NCBI RefSeq assembly: GCF_958298935.1
Contig: NC_084938.1
Coordinates: 23,665,501 to 23,729,500 of the forward strand
DNA from: Phragmites australis
Taxonomy: Eukaryota; Streptophyta; Magnoliopsida; Poales; Poaceae
Length of the DNA: 64,000 nucleotides
Direction of reading: 5' to 3'
Both the position numbers and the translations under genes were made by a program. Shown piece by piece: positions 22,381 to 34,064 of the stretch (its first letter is position 1; the number at the start of each line of letters is the position of its first letter). The notes below the pieces were generated by a model, which did not search any database, was not told the DNA's origin, and saw only the letters and a program-made list of their open reading frames with translations.

Positions 22381-22852
22381 ATCATGGCACGTCTCAACTA
22401 CACAATTCTCTCTCTATATATATCTATCGGCCGCCGTCACAAATGATATATGCAATTAGGGTTTTACCTCTCTCTATTGCGTCGCCGCACGTAGTCTGCT
22501 CTATCTCGCTGTGTTGGTGTGCATTGATGAACATGAGAGCAGTTCTCCAAAACCCGTCACTTTTGGGATCCTGTTCCAGGAGAGGGCGAATAAGATTCTT
22601 GGGAAGCGCTCGTCGCGACTGCTCACGATCTGCTTCCTCTACGTCCTCTTCGTTATCGTCTGCAACATCACCATCACGGGAGCCTTTGCATCTCACTGCT
22701 GACAGGTACGTTCACTGTGATCCGTCATATTTAGCATGCCTGTTTTCTTGCAACTGTTGTTCTAGAATATATTAGAGAGATATATGCCTAGGATAAACTC
22801 TTATAGTATGATGATAATATTTAATCTGTTCTTGTTCATTGGCGTGCGTTTG
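22043..22852 (+). repeat. 5' LTR plus leader of copia-B
   Basis: The first 200 bp are alignable with the right LTR at 23946. The LTR end cannot be placed exactly. A GC-rich leader with CTGCTGACAGGTACGTTC (about 22697) follows, then the deletion junction before RNase H. It contains a long AT microsatellite. Confidence 0.65.
22319..22376. repeat. (AT)n microsatellite
   Basis: Uninterrupted AT dinucleotide run of about 28 units inside the copia-B 5' LTR. The corresponding part of the 3' LTR has no such run. Confidence 0.95.
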
Positions 22853-23395
22853 AGCAAGTCATGCGCTATTTTCTAGGTACTATAAATTATGAACTTCACT
22901 ATACTGGGTATCCATCAGCATCGGAGGGTTATAGTGATTCAAACTGGATATCCGATGCTGATGAGAATCAAGGCCATAATTGGATATATATTCATGCTTG
23001 GCAGTGCTGCTGTCTCATAGAGATCTTGCAAACATACCATATTAATGAGGTCAGCCATAGAAGTAGAACTCACAGCGTTATACACAGCAACTATTGAGTT
23101 AGAATAGTTGTGTGAGCTCTTGATGGATTTGCCAGTGGTTGAAAAACTGATACTGGCTATCCTTATGAACTATGATAATCAAACGGTTATTATCAAAATG
23201 AACAGTTCTAAGGACAACATGAAATCCTCAAGACATGTAAAGAGACGATTGCAATTTGTCAGAAAACTGAGAAACTCCAGATTGATTGCATTGGATTATA
23301 TCCAAATAGCTAAAAACCTACCAGATCAATTTACAAATGGACCAACATAGAATGTGATAGATAATGCATCGAAGCATATAGGTATGAGACACATG
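22853..23395 (+). pseudogene. copia-B RNase H remnant
   Basis: Frames at 22861-23097 and 23108-23350 read as the copia RNase H domain: MRYFLGTINYELHYTGYPS, GYSDSNWISDADE, then LLMDLPVVEKLILAILMNYD, NQTVIIKMNSSKDNMKSSRH and KNLPDQFTNG. A frameshift near 22965 and stops around 23095 break it. No upstream pol domains remain. Confidence 0.88.
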
Positions 23396-23945
23396 TGAGT
23401 TATACCATGGTGGTAACCCAACATATGTGAATGGAGATCTTGTGAATTAGGATTTAGGAATAACAAGCTATTGGTTAACTGAATGAGAGTACAATATAAC
23501 CCACTCGAGTGAAGATGCAATACTCTCATAATCTGTAAGGCAAGTTAGCTATTGCCTTAATATGTTATGCTGCCTTTAATTAGCGAAGATGTTATCCTAC
23601 AAGATATTTTTGAAAGAACATACCTATAAGAGCCTTATTGTTGGTCACAGTCTGTGAGACTTGGATGATCTCTAATAAACTCATGAAGAGACCAAGAAGT
23701 ACGACTTATATGCTCCTCTTGAGGAGTAGGCTACTGGCACCCAAGTATAAGTTATGATTTTAAGTGAAATTTGTTTGCACCAAACTTGCAATTTAAGAAA
23801 TATCTATTGTCCAAGTTGTGAATGAGTGTAGCTTAATGCTCTAGATGGATGTTCAACTCTAACAGGTCTCCATTGAAATATTGGTATATCAAACAGTATT
23901 GAGAAAAGGAAAATCTTCGTAGGACTTTGAGATCTAGTGAGGGAT

Positions 23946-24177
23946 TGTTAGATATATGGGCTTAGCCTAATATATTTTAAGAAGAATTTCAAATAAATCT
24001 CAAAGGCCCAACTAAGTAGAGGTGGGGTGTATCTTTCAGTCCCACATTGCTAGAGGAAGTGGAGGAAGACCAACTTATAAAGAATTGTTTCTCCATCCAC
24101 TTAGCATGTGTGGATGAGAGTGTACAATGAATTTTTGTCATAGATATGCACAATATACATTTGCATATATAACAATA
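23946..24177 (+). repeat. 3' LTR of copia-B, truncated
   Basis: Starts TGTTAGATATATGGGCTTAG after the purine-rich GTGAGGGAT and matches the left LTR through CCACTTAGCATG-TGTGGATGA. It diverges after about 24140. Confidence 0.75.
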
Positions 24178-25142
24178 TAAGAAGAGGGGAAAAGGAAAAA
24201 GAGGCAAACCTCCTTTCTTCCTGTTCAACCCACATCCCTTTTCTCCCCTCTTATCTCTTTTGCAGCCTGAGCAGGCCGCCTTAGTGCCCCCTTCTTCCTT
24301 GCAGCACCAACCCAAGCCATCACCAGGCCGGCCCATCGCCACCACCTGTATGCCTCCCAGGCCAAGCCATTGCCTCTTGATCCTTTCTTCCTCTCCCGCA
24401 ATGCCTCACGCCCAGGACACGGGAGCTGCCATCCTCCTCCAGGCCATTGCTCATCTCCCCAGTCGAGCGCCGCTTCTCCCCTCCATCTCCAATCAAAATC
24501 AAATTTCCTATCACATCTCCAACTCAAATCGGTTTGAATAGTCATCAATTCCACCAGATAAGCTTAACCCACCGCAAAATCTTCCAAATCGCAACCAACT
24601 CAAAGCATCGACCGCCTATATATACAGTGGGATGTTGATCTATTGTTGGGGCAGCAGCGCAAAGGGAAGAAGGGGGCAGAGCCCTGTTGTGACAACCTGT
24701 TGGCATAAGCTTGGGCAGATCCTCACTGGTGATGTACCCATGTAGCCAATTCCTACCGCCGGCCTAGACGTGGTTGTGCTACTAAGTCATTGTCATCGAG
24801 CCCGCATTAGTAAGTCCTTGTTCTGTCATGTTGATCCACCCGTGCCTGCTGCCAATGGTGTTGTGGCCGGTTTGTGTCGATCTGTGATAATTCTTCCCTA
24901 ATCTGAGGTGTTTTGCCATGCTGTCGTGTTCGCGCTAGTGCTAGTATGGCCTCGTCCCCATTTATTGTTGCCGCCGTGTGTATTTATCCGGCTGTTGCAC
25001 CACCGACTCGAGCTTGTGCGTGCGTACGTTGGTCCGGCCGGTGAGCCATTGAGCTACACCTGGTGATTGGGTGTGTTTTGGCCAACATGTGTGCTGTTCG
25101 GTGTATATGTTCGTCGTCAATGTATATTTTGGCGTGTGCGTG
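24178..25142 (+). other. Unclassified LTR-like sequence
   Basis: C-rich DNA with a TATA box in CGCCTATATATACAGTGG (24611-24628) and downstream GTG/GCTG-rich non-coding DNA, similar in style to the U3-R-U5 layout of grass gypsy LTRs. No coding, no clear TG/CA ends and no duplication could be placed. It separates the truncated copia-B LTR from the SIRE-like LTR. Confidence 0.35.
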
Positions 25143-26566
25143 TGAAGTGCATCTAGGTCCCATAAGTGGGTTTTTATGATTGGCGATAAATGATTAAGGG
25201 ACTAATATATTTATTTGAATAGATAAAAGTCTCAATGATTTAAGCGACACGACATTGGTGACCCAAAAAATTGAAGAAAGAGAATGGTGAATGATTTTAC
25301 TCTTTAAAATACTCTTTTGTTTTTGAACTTGAGTATAAGACCGCCATACTATTAACAGAGGTGCAACGCTGTGGTTTGGTCTCGAACTTAGTACTCAAAA
25401 ACATCCACTCTCAGTCTAGAAAGCGACACAAGTTCACAATATGAACACCGAGTCAAAACCTTCTCTATGACATCAAATGTTCTAATGTTTAGATTAGAAG
25501 TTCTGATGTCATCGGATAGTCCAAAATTTTAGAACATGGGGTTCTCAATTTGTGATTCTTTTCAATGTCAGACATTCCGATGTAGGTTGGATAGTCTGAC
25601 TTTTTCCACTTTGGAGGTCTCAGTGTTGAATTAAAATGCAACATCGGATGCTCGGATCAGGGTCAGAACATCTGGTTTTAGTGAACATAGACTTTTCGGT
25701 CTCGATTTAATTCTCCAAATTAGATGTTTCGATGTTTTCATCGGATGTTCCAATGTGTTGTTTTACTAGTCTGGGTTAGGTTTTGAAGTTCAAATATGTT
25801 ATTTTGAACTAATCGGATGTTCTGATTGTGGGGTTTGGAATTTTTTATGTGGATAGAAAAAGGTGTCTAACGGCTAGTTTTTTAAGGGGTCTATTTATAT
25901 ACTCCTTTTCCCTCCCATACCTTTCACTCTGCCATTTCAAATTTGATAGCTCTCCAAAGCAAAAAGCCCCTCTCCTCTCCAAAAAAGTGTTCCACCTTTG
26001 AGAGGAATTTGAAAAGAGACCTTGAGTGCTAGAAAGCAGAAGTTGATCTTCGAGCACTAGGTGTCATCTCCAAAATTTTATGTTTGCATTCTTTTCTCTT
26101 GGAGTTTGAGAACTCCTAGATATCTAGCAGTCGCTCGCGAGCCACCAACATGTTTATGGTGCGCCGTGAGAAAGTTTTGACAGGCTGGATTTCGCATCCA
26201 CAAGGAAATAAATACCACAATAAAACCGATGAGTACTTTGTGTAACCTCGGGAGGAAAAGGGTTGAAAGAGACCCAGATCAAGTATGACCAATCCCCTCA
26301 ACGATCCGAAATTCGGGATCAACATCGACGTGTCTCTGCCTTTCGGTTATTTCACATATTTGCTTTACTTTATTGCAAGTTAATAAATTATTTTGTGTTA
26401 ATTCTAGTGTTTATATCTCATATAGGATTACATGTTGTGACTGGCTTTAGAGTAGATTTCATTTCGTATTTAATTTCTTTAAGGCGAAGTTTTAGCTTGT
26501 TTCAAGGAAATTTGGAAAAAAAAAAGGCCTATTTACCCCCCTCTAGGCTGCCATCCCGATCCTTCA
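25143..26566 (+). repeat. 5' LTR of the SIRE-like element
   Basis: 1,424 bp from TGAAGTGCATCTAGG to CCCGATCCTTCA, directly followed by a primer binding site. It carries many degenerate copies of TCGGATGTTCCGAT-like short palindromic motifs (25480-25830), and a TATA-like TATTTATATACTCC near 25892. Confidence 0.85.
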
Positions 26567-26580
26567 ATTGGTATCAGATC
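26567..26580 (+). other. Primer binding site of the SIRE-like element
   Basis: TTGGTATCAGATC follows the LTR end, an initiator Met tRNA complement with one change. Confidence 0.85.
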
Positions 26581-26599
26581 CGGATTTCTTTAAATTAGG

Positions 26600-27082
26600 C
26601 TTATTCATCTAGAGAAATCAGATGTTCATTTAACTAGTGAGCATGATAGTGATATGTATGATGACTTGCTAGATCATCTAAATAAATTATCCTTGCCTAG
26701 CATGTGTGATTTACTTGAGACAATAGAGGGGCAAATGTATACTCTCGAAAAAAAGAATAAGTGTCCATCTTTGAAAAAGAGAGAAACATTGAGCTTGAGA
26801 GTGCCCTAGCTAAAGAGAAGGTAAAATATAACAATTTGTCTAAATTGTTTGAGTTAGCTAAAATTTCAAATACTAAATTTTAGAGCTCAAACCAGTCACT
26901 TTAAGAAAGATTTGACCTCTTAAACAAAGCAAATAAGTCTATTGAAGTGGAAATTGAAACTCTCAAGAGTAGTACCACCCTCTCTAATAATGCAAATTAC
27001 TCCTCTAATATCTCAAATAAATTGTTTGCTATATATGTAAAGATATTGATATTGATGTTTGTGATACTAACTCTGTCAAGGG
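26600..27082 (+). pseudogene. SIRE-like gag-region remnant
   Basis: In one frame DMYDDLLDHLNKLSLPSMCD and LLETIEGQMYTLEKKNKCPS read as part of the coiled-coil region between gag and protease in SIRE-like elements. Stops follow. It ends where the gag-only element is inserted. The gag domain proper is not recognisable here and seems deleted. Confidence 0.55.
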
Positions 27083-28238
27083 TGTAGGGATCGGTGATGT
27101 TCTAAGAGGGTGCTGAATTAGGACACTTAAAACTATTTTAGCTCTAAAAACAACACAAGATAAATCTATATCAAATTCTATCTAAATATGCTCTAGGTTT
27201 ATCTAGTCTGTCTACTCTACCGATCAAAATGCTTGCAACCTATCTAAGAAGGTAAATTGCAAGTAAGTAAATGCAGAAACGTAAATACGGTAGAGAGAGC
27301 AAACTCGGTACAATGATTTTTTTTCGTGGTATCGATGGCATGAATGCCACCCCTAGTCCACATTGGAGCTCCATAAAGGATATGCTCCCGGTTGACACCT
27401 GGTCACGACCTTTGAGCCACTAAGTCATAAAGACAAGGCCTCCACCCGGATGAGCCACCAAGGCAAGATCCCACCACTAACCTTTCTTCCGATTCCTCAC
27501 CGCCATGATCACTTTGGAGACCTAGCCACAAAGGCAAGGGTCTCTGCATCCCCGCACAATCGCCTTGCCACCGCTCCACACCAAGTCGGAGGGTCAACAA
27601 ACATACTAGCAAGTCACCATGACTCCAAGACGCCGGCGTACCAAGAGGTACACTGTTGGATCATTCCTTGATTCACTCTCTAGGCAGCAATCACCTAGCA
27701 ACTCATTCTCTAGGTCTATTAGCACTAATCACTCTCTAATCTTGTGTTTAATCGCCTTGGATGATCACTTTAAGTACTTTGGTGGCTTAGATGTCTTCTC
27801 AGGTGTACATGAACTTCTCAGGACTCCAGCACACTTAAATGACTGAGTGGAGGGGTATTTATAGCTTCAAACTCGCCAACTAGCCGTTAACCCAACTGCT
27901 CTAAAAAGTTGTTAACACCGGATGATCCAGTGAGAACAATTGTATTAACACCGGATCATCTGGTGAGTACTTCCTCAGAAACTAGCCGTTGGAACCCCAC
28001 TCAAGCCTCTGTGAAGACCGGATACTCCGGTGTATACTCCATCTTCATCACTGGACTTTCCGAGAGTATACCTTAGCCATCCGAGCCAACATCTTCTCTA
28101 TGTAAATTGCTCTGGTGCCTTCTTCGGTGCTTATCACATCATCACCGGACTATCCGGTGAGGTCACTACATTCTCCACTTTGTCAACAATACTCCGGTGA
28201 TTTCCTTTGGTGTGTTCAAATCAATCACTGGACTATCC

Positions 28239-29952
28239 TGAAAGTGCATCTAGGCCCCCTATGTGAGTTTTAGCTCATTGATGACAAATGATTAAGGGAC
28301 TAATAGTTTGCTAAGTTTATGAATAGGTTTTAAGTCCCATTGGTTAAGATAAGAGTTGTTGGCATCCCTCAAAAAGAAAAGAGAAGCGGCATAGTTACTC
28401 AATAGGTTTAAATTTATTCTATTTTGAATTTGAGTTTAGGATAGCCGTACTACCAAGAGGGGTGCATGTTGATAGTCTTGAAGATGTCTCAGTGCTCAAA
28501 ATATCCTTTTAGGACCAAAAGATGAGAGACACAATCACTCACGGACATCAGGAAATAGTTTCTGTTGTCTGAGCCTGGATACTCCAGACTCTGTCCAGTT
28601 GGCCGGAGTTTCCATGTGACACTCCGCCAGAGAGTCTCGATTTGAGTCGAAGAATCTCAACCCAGAGTCTCTGGGTTAGCCCGGATACTCTAGGGTTCTG
28701 TTAATGGCCGGAGCCTCTGAGTGAGACTCCGCCAGCGAGTCTCGGTTAAAGCCGTGTGTGCTCAACTTGGAGTCTTCGGGTTGGCCTAGATACTCCGGTG
28801 TTCTGTTTGCAGCTGGAGTCATCGTGTCAGACTTCACCAGCGAGTCTCGGGTAAGGCCTTGTGTGCTTAACCTGGAGTCTCCGGGTTAGCCCGGATACTC
28901 CAGTGTTCTGTTCGTTACCGGAGTCTCCGAGTGAGACTCCACCAGAGAGTCTCGGGTAGGCCTTAAGTTTGTTACCCGGAGTCTCCGGGTTGGTCCGGAT
29001 ACTCCGGGTCCTGATGTCTTCGGACCCTCCGGAGAGGCTCCGGACAGTGTATTCTGCCTAAGTCTTCGTGTGTTGCCCAGAGTCTCCGGGTGAACCTGGA
29101 TACTCCGGGTCAGTTCAAAATAGACTGTAACAGCTAGTTTTTTTGAAGTGAGCTATATATACCCCTCACCCCCTTTGTTGGGGTGCTGCTGAATGAATTC
29201 ATGCACACATACTTCCAAAGCCATCCAATAGCGTCCCTAACTCTTCTAGAGCTCAAATTTATGCAAGATTTGGAGATTAGGGTTTGGGAAGTGAGATTGA
29301 GTGCTAGAAAGCAAAAATTCTATTTTTGAGCACTTGAGGTCATGAACGAGCTTTTGATTCACAATCTTTTCTCTTGGAGCTGTGAGCTCCTAGACGGCAA
29401 GTGTCACTTGGAGAGCACCCAAATTTGTGGAGTACCGCGGGAAGTTTGTGTTACTCTCGTTGAATTGAGTAAGAACCCTCGCTTGATCTTTGTGGTCGCT
29501 TGGGAGAGGAAAGGGTTGGAAAAGACCCGGCTCTTTGTGAGCTCCTCAACGGAGACGTAGGCACCTCTTTTTGAAGTGGCTAAACTTCGGGAACAAATTC
29601 TTATCCATTTCATTTTGTTGCACATTAACTTGCTTTAGTTAATATTTGGGGATTTCTCCCGATCTACTTGTTAGTGTGCTTGTGACTACAGGGTGTTGGT
29701 GATAAGGTACTTAGACCTCATCTAGAACCTGTGGTAACCCTTGGAATCACTTAGATTTACTCTACAGTTATTCAGTTTCGATTTCCTGTATAATCCGGAG
29801 TATCCAGATAAGGTCGGAGTATCTGGGTTCTGTATAACCCGGAGTCTCCGGATTAACCCGGAGTATCGGGATCCAGTTATCCGCTGTCAAGTTTTTAAAA
29901 TTGCAGGAATCGCCTATTCACCCCCCCTCTGGGTGACATCTCGTACATTTCA
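28239..29952 (+). mobile_element. Solo LTR of a SIRE-like copia family
   Basis: 1,714 bp from TGAAAGTGCATCTAGGCCCC to CGTACATTTCA with TGAAA/TTTCA ends. A 5-bp target duplication TATCC lies at 28234-28238 and 29953-29957. The undisrupted partner LTR at about 33725 shows a closely similar empty site. The start resembles that of the SIRE-like LTR at 25143, but the interior differs (105-bp tandem repeats), so it is a related subfamily. No internal coding region. Confidence 0.92.
28577..29005. repeat. Tandem repeat, about 105-bp period, in the solo LTR
   Basis: GGATACTCC recurs at 28577, 28683, 28788, 28893 and 28997, a spacing of 104-106 bp. Each unit holds a CCGGAGTCTCCGGGTTAGCC-like and a GAGACTCCGCCAGAGAGTCT-like segment. 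Confidence 0.85.
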
Positions 29953-30309
29953 TATCCGGTGGGGTCTTCTGCTTCTTTTTCATCTTTGCACTGTTCATTG
30001 TCCGGTGTATTATCCGGTGTTGCCTTGCTTCGTCACCGGACTATCCGGTGAGGCTTTCGTGCCTCTATCCCCCCTTTGACAGAGATGCTCTGGTGAGTGC
30101 AAATATCTAGAGTATTGGACCATCTGATGGTCATTTCTCCTGGGACTTCTTTCAATTCAACTAAAATTTAATCCGGCTTCGGTGACTTCTTCATGTATTG
30201 CATCCATGAGACCTACTAACATATATTCTTGACATGTTAGTCCCAATAACTATGTTGTCATTAATCACCAAAATCACAATTATGGCCTAATAGGGTCATT
30301 TTCGCTACA

Positions 30310-30322
30310 ATTTCCCCTTTTT
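30310..30322 (-). other. Polypurine tract of the gag-only element
   Basis: On the minus strand AAAAAGGGGAAAT sits directly against the 3' LTR start, as expected for plus-strand DNA priming. Confidence 0.75.
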
Positions 30323-30667
30323 GGTGATTGATGACAACACAACCAAAGCAAGTAGCAAATAACAAATGATTCCAAATGTAAAGATCATAAATGAGCATAA
30401 AGTCTTACCACATTGCTTGGATGCATGTTGTTATCACTTAGTCCCCCTTTGTTGTGGCTCCCTCTTTCTCCATTGCCACTATCTCCCTTGATTTGACTTA
30501 AGCAAGAGCTTCTCTTCCTTTGTTAACCTTCATGTATCTTGCACTTGCTACAATCTCCCTACATTATTCATCTTGCATTCCTTGCTTTGATCATCAAACT
30601 TCTCCCCCTTTGTCAATAATCTCCAAAAAAGAACTATATGCACTTGTTGAACTTAAAGAAAAAAATA

Positions 30668-32541
30668 TTAGAGCACCCAAATGGGTTGGTTCCACCTCCG
30701 ATGCTTCTTTCCAACTATGTGTGCAACCACCTTGCTATTTTTCTTGTTCTTGAGCTTGTAGAGGTTGCACTTTATATTGTTCTTGTAGTTGGATTTGGTA
30801 TAGAGGTTCGAGGTCTTGTTGGAGAGGTTTGCCATCTTATTTTTCTCTTTGGTCTCCTTCTTCACTTGCTTGTATTTGGAGGACTTGTGGCCTTCTTTAT
30901 GGCATTTGAAGTATGTTACGGTTGACCCCTTCTTAAGCTTTTTCAACATGAAAACACGGTTATCTTGAGGAGGTTGGACATATCGTTTGCCCTTCAATCT
31001 CGCCAAGTCCTCCTTGAGCTTCTCCACTTCTTGCTTGAGCTCATCATTCTCTTGTGTAATGAGTTCATTATTGTTTTACAACAACATTCTCAACACAAAT
31101 CTCATTGCAAATGGGTGAGCTAGATAAAGCATATTAATCATCACAAGAAGTGAAAATATCTACCTTAGGATTGAAATTAAATAGAGAGGTAGATTGCTTC
31201 AAAGGGACCTTAGTTTGAGATTCAATGCACTCAAATTTATCCTTAAGCTCTTCATGCTCCTTGTTTAGCAAATTGAATTTGCATAATAATTGTTCATAAT
31301 TAGAATGAAGGTAGCATTAATGCATTAAGTGCATTGAATTTCTTAACCTCTTTCGATTGTTTCTTAAGGGCCCTTTGTTGCTCATTGATCAAATGAAGGA
31401 GTTCATCATAGAAATGAGAATCCTCATCGAATTCATCATCACTTACATCGCTATCCATACCTTTGGCCATAAGACACTTGTGAGATGACTTGCGAGACGA
31501 CTTGTGTGATGATGACCTTGAGGAAGAGCTTCTCTTGGAGGAGTGGATGGTGATGCTCTAATCACTTGAGCTTGAATCTTCATCATCACTCACCCATCTT
31601 CCTATGCTTGCGAATGCTTTAGCTCTTCCCCTTATCTCCTTGTTCTTGGTCTTTTTTTTCTCCTTCTTAATATGATCAATTGTTTTGACCAAGTACTTCA
31701 TGGAGATTGGGTGATCAATCTTGGAATTGATCTTCTTGATATTCTTCTCCATTTGTGAGATGAACTTGGTGACTTCGGGATCCATCTCTTCATCGCTTGA
31801 GGTGCTTTGCTCATTTTCTTCATAGCTTTCTTCATCTTCTTCTTCAGCATCTTCACTTGAGTTTGAGTCTTGTTCTTATCTCCTCATCCTTGCCTTCAGG
31901 TGTTGACATTGAGCTTACTTGCTTGTGAGAGCAAGGTTTTTTGTGTCGAATGAGGAAGAAGTTTCCACCCCTATGTCCATTGTCATCTTATGGGCGGTGA
32001 TCTTGTTGAGCATTTGACTTGGAGTCATCTTCTTGATGTCATTATTGTCGTAGATGATGGAGACGATCAATTTGTACTTTGGAAGAAGAGTTTGAAGTAT
32101 TCTTCTCACCACTTGATCATCTTCAATTGGTGTCAAACCTAACCCATTGATCTCATTGACAAGAATATTCAAACGTAAGTACATGTCATTAGCACTTTCA
32201 TGGGGTAGCTGTTTGATGCCATTAAGCTTAGTAACAAGCGCATGATATTTCTCATTGAACACATCCTTTGTGCCTTCATGCATGTCAATGAGACTATTCC
32301 AAATATCATGTGCATTGGTGAGAGAATAAACACGATTGAATGTATCAACACATATAGATGATAAAAGGATACTCTTTGCTAATGCATCTAATTGTCTCTC
32401 CTTGTTGGTGGTGCGTGGTTTCATCCCTTCCTCGATGACTCTCCAAACATCTAAGCTTCTAGCTTACAAATAACAAGACATTAGAATTTTTTAACACGGG
32501 AAATTTGTGCCATCGAAAAGTGGAGCACTATGAGAATCCAT
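30668..32541 (-). pseudogene. Copia-type gag gene of the non-autonomous element
   Basis: From an ATG at 32541 the minus strand reads MDSHSAPLFDGTNF, followed within 25 codons by two stops, then a long open segment (32424-31915, 169 residues). That segment has the UBN2/copia gag features NAHDIWNSLIDMHEGTKDV, YLRLNILVNEINGLG and VRRILQTLLPKYK. A Lys-rich piece (31785-31558) ends in an acidic SDDEDSSSSD run. The last piece (31027-30668) contains YFKCHKEGHKSSKY, a CCHC zinc knuckle with its first and last Cys changed to Tyr. Frameshifts separate these parts. Similarity is to SIRE-like gag, pointing to a SIRE-type helper. RNA-packaging protein in life, now inactive. Confidence 0.85.
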
Positions 32542-32587
32542 CCTAACCCCGAACATCACAACTCTAGGATTTTAAGCCTATCAAGAG

Positions 32588-32607
32588 CACGAGACTCTGA
32601 TACCAAT
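32588..32607 (-). other. Primer binding site of the gag-only element
   Basis: On the minus strand ATTGGTATCAGAGTCTCG starts right after the 5' LTR, an initiator Met tRNA complement. Confidence 0.85.
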
Positions 32608-34064
32608 TGTAGGGATCGGTGACATCCTAAGATGGGGGATAAATTATGACACTTAGAACTATTTTGGCTCTAAAAACAACACAAGATAAATCTATATCAA
32701 ATTCTATCTAAATGTGCTCTAGGTTTATCTAGTGAGTCTACTCTACCGATCAAAGCACTTGCAACCTATCTAAGAAGGTAAATTACAAGTAAGTAAATGC
32801 GAAAATGTAAATAAGGTAAAGAGAGCAAACTCGGCACAATGATTTTTTTTTCCCGTGGTATCATGGCATGAATGCCACCCCTAATCCACGTTGGAGCTCC
32901 ATAAAGGATATGCTCCCGATCGGCACCCAGTCACGGCTTTTGAGCCACCAAGTCAAAAAGATAAGGCCTCCACCCGGATGAGCCACCAAGGCAATGTCTC
33001 TCCACTAGCCTCTCTTTTGGTTCCTCGTCACCATGATCGCTTCGGAGCTTGAGCCACAAAGGCAAGGGTCTCCATGTCCCCGCACAATCACTTTGCTGCC
33101 GCTCCACACCAAGTTGGAGGGTCAACAAGCTTGTCGAAGTACCAAGATGTACACTATTGGATCATTTCTTGATCCACTCTCTAGGTAGTAATTACTTAGC
33201 AACTCACTTTCTAGGCCTATAAGCACTAATCACTCACTAATCTTGTGCTTAATCGCCATGAATGATCACTTTAAGCACTTTGGTGGAATGAATGTCTTCT
33301 CAAGTGTACATGAACTTCTCAGAACTCCAGCACACTCATATGACTGAGTGGAGGGGTATTTATAGCCTCAAACCCACCAACTAGCCCTTAACCCAACTGC
33401 TCTAAAAAGTTGTTAACACCAGATGATCTGGTGAGAACAACAGTACTAACACTGGATCATCCGGTGAGTACTTCATCAAAAACTAGCTGTTGGAACCCCA
33501 CTGAAGCCTCTGTGAACACCGGATACTCTGGTGTGTACTCCATCTTCATCATTGGACTTTTCGGTGAGTATACCTTAGTCATCCGAGCCAACATCTTCTC
33601 TGTGTAAATTGCTCCAGTGCCTTCTCCGGTGCTTATCACATCATCACGGGACTATCCGGTGAGGTCACTTCATTCTCTCCTTTGTCAAAAATGCTCCGGT
33701 GATTTCCTCCGGTGAGTTCAAATCAATCACCGGACGATCGGTGGGGTCTTCTGCTTCTTTTTCATCTTTGCACTGTTAATTGTCAGGTATTGCCTTGCTT
33801 CATCACCGGACTATCTGGTGAGGCTTTCATGCCTCTGTACCCCTTTGATAGAGATGCTTCAGTGAGTGCAAATTTCTGGAGCACCGGACCATCCGGTGTA
33901 ATTATTTCTCCTGGGACTTTGTCTCGGCTTCGGTGGTTTCTTCATGTATTGCATCCACGAGACCTATTAACATACATTCTTGACAAACATGTTAGTCCTA
34001 ATGACTATGTTATCAGTAGTCACCAAAATCACAATCATAGCTTAATAGGACCTTTTTCGCTACA
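32608..34064 (-). repeat. 5' LTR of the gag-only element
   Basis: 1,457 bp, TGTAGGGATCGG to CGCTACA on the plus strand, uninterrupted. It aligns with the other LTR on both sides of the solo-LTR insertion. Confidence 0.9.

Larger units (their letters stand above)
22043..24177 (+). mobile_element. Ty1/copia element with large internal deletion (copia-B)
   Basis: Two LTR starts share TGTTAGATATATGGGCTTAG (22043 and 23946). Between them only a leader and the end of pol (RNase H) remain. Gag, protease, integrase and reverse transcriptase are gone, with the junction near 22850. The right LTR can be followed to about 24177, after which unrelated sequence begins, so its 3' end and target duplication are not seen. 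Confidence 0.8.
27083..30309 (-). repeat. 3' LTR of the gag-only element, with an inserted solo LTR
   Basis: About 1,508 bp once the 1,714-bp solo LTR and one TATCC are removed, close to the 1,457-bp partner. It contains many ACCGGACTATCCGGTGAG-type motifs. TGTAG/CTACA are the terminal inverted repeats. Confidence 0.88.
27083..34064 (-). mobile_element. Gag-only, non-autonomous LTR retrotransposon (minus strand)
   Basis: Two LTRs bound it, each TGTAGGGATCGG to TTTCGCTACA on the plus strand. On the minus strand the order is 5' LTR (32608-34064), primer binding site, a copia-type gag gene, a purine tract and 3' LTR (27083-30309). No protease, integrase or polymerase coding is present in the 2.3-kb interior, and there is no room for it. 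It must have depended on enzymes from another element. The flanking 5-mers differ (AAGGG at 27078-27082, AACAG at 34065-34069), so the insertion site was later rearranged. Confidence 0.85.
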
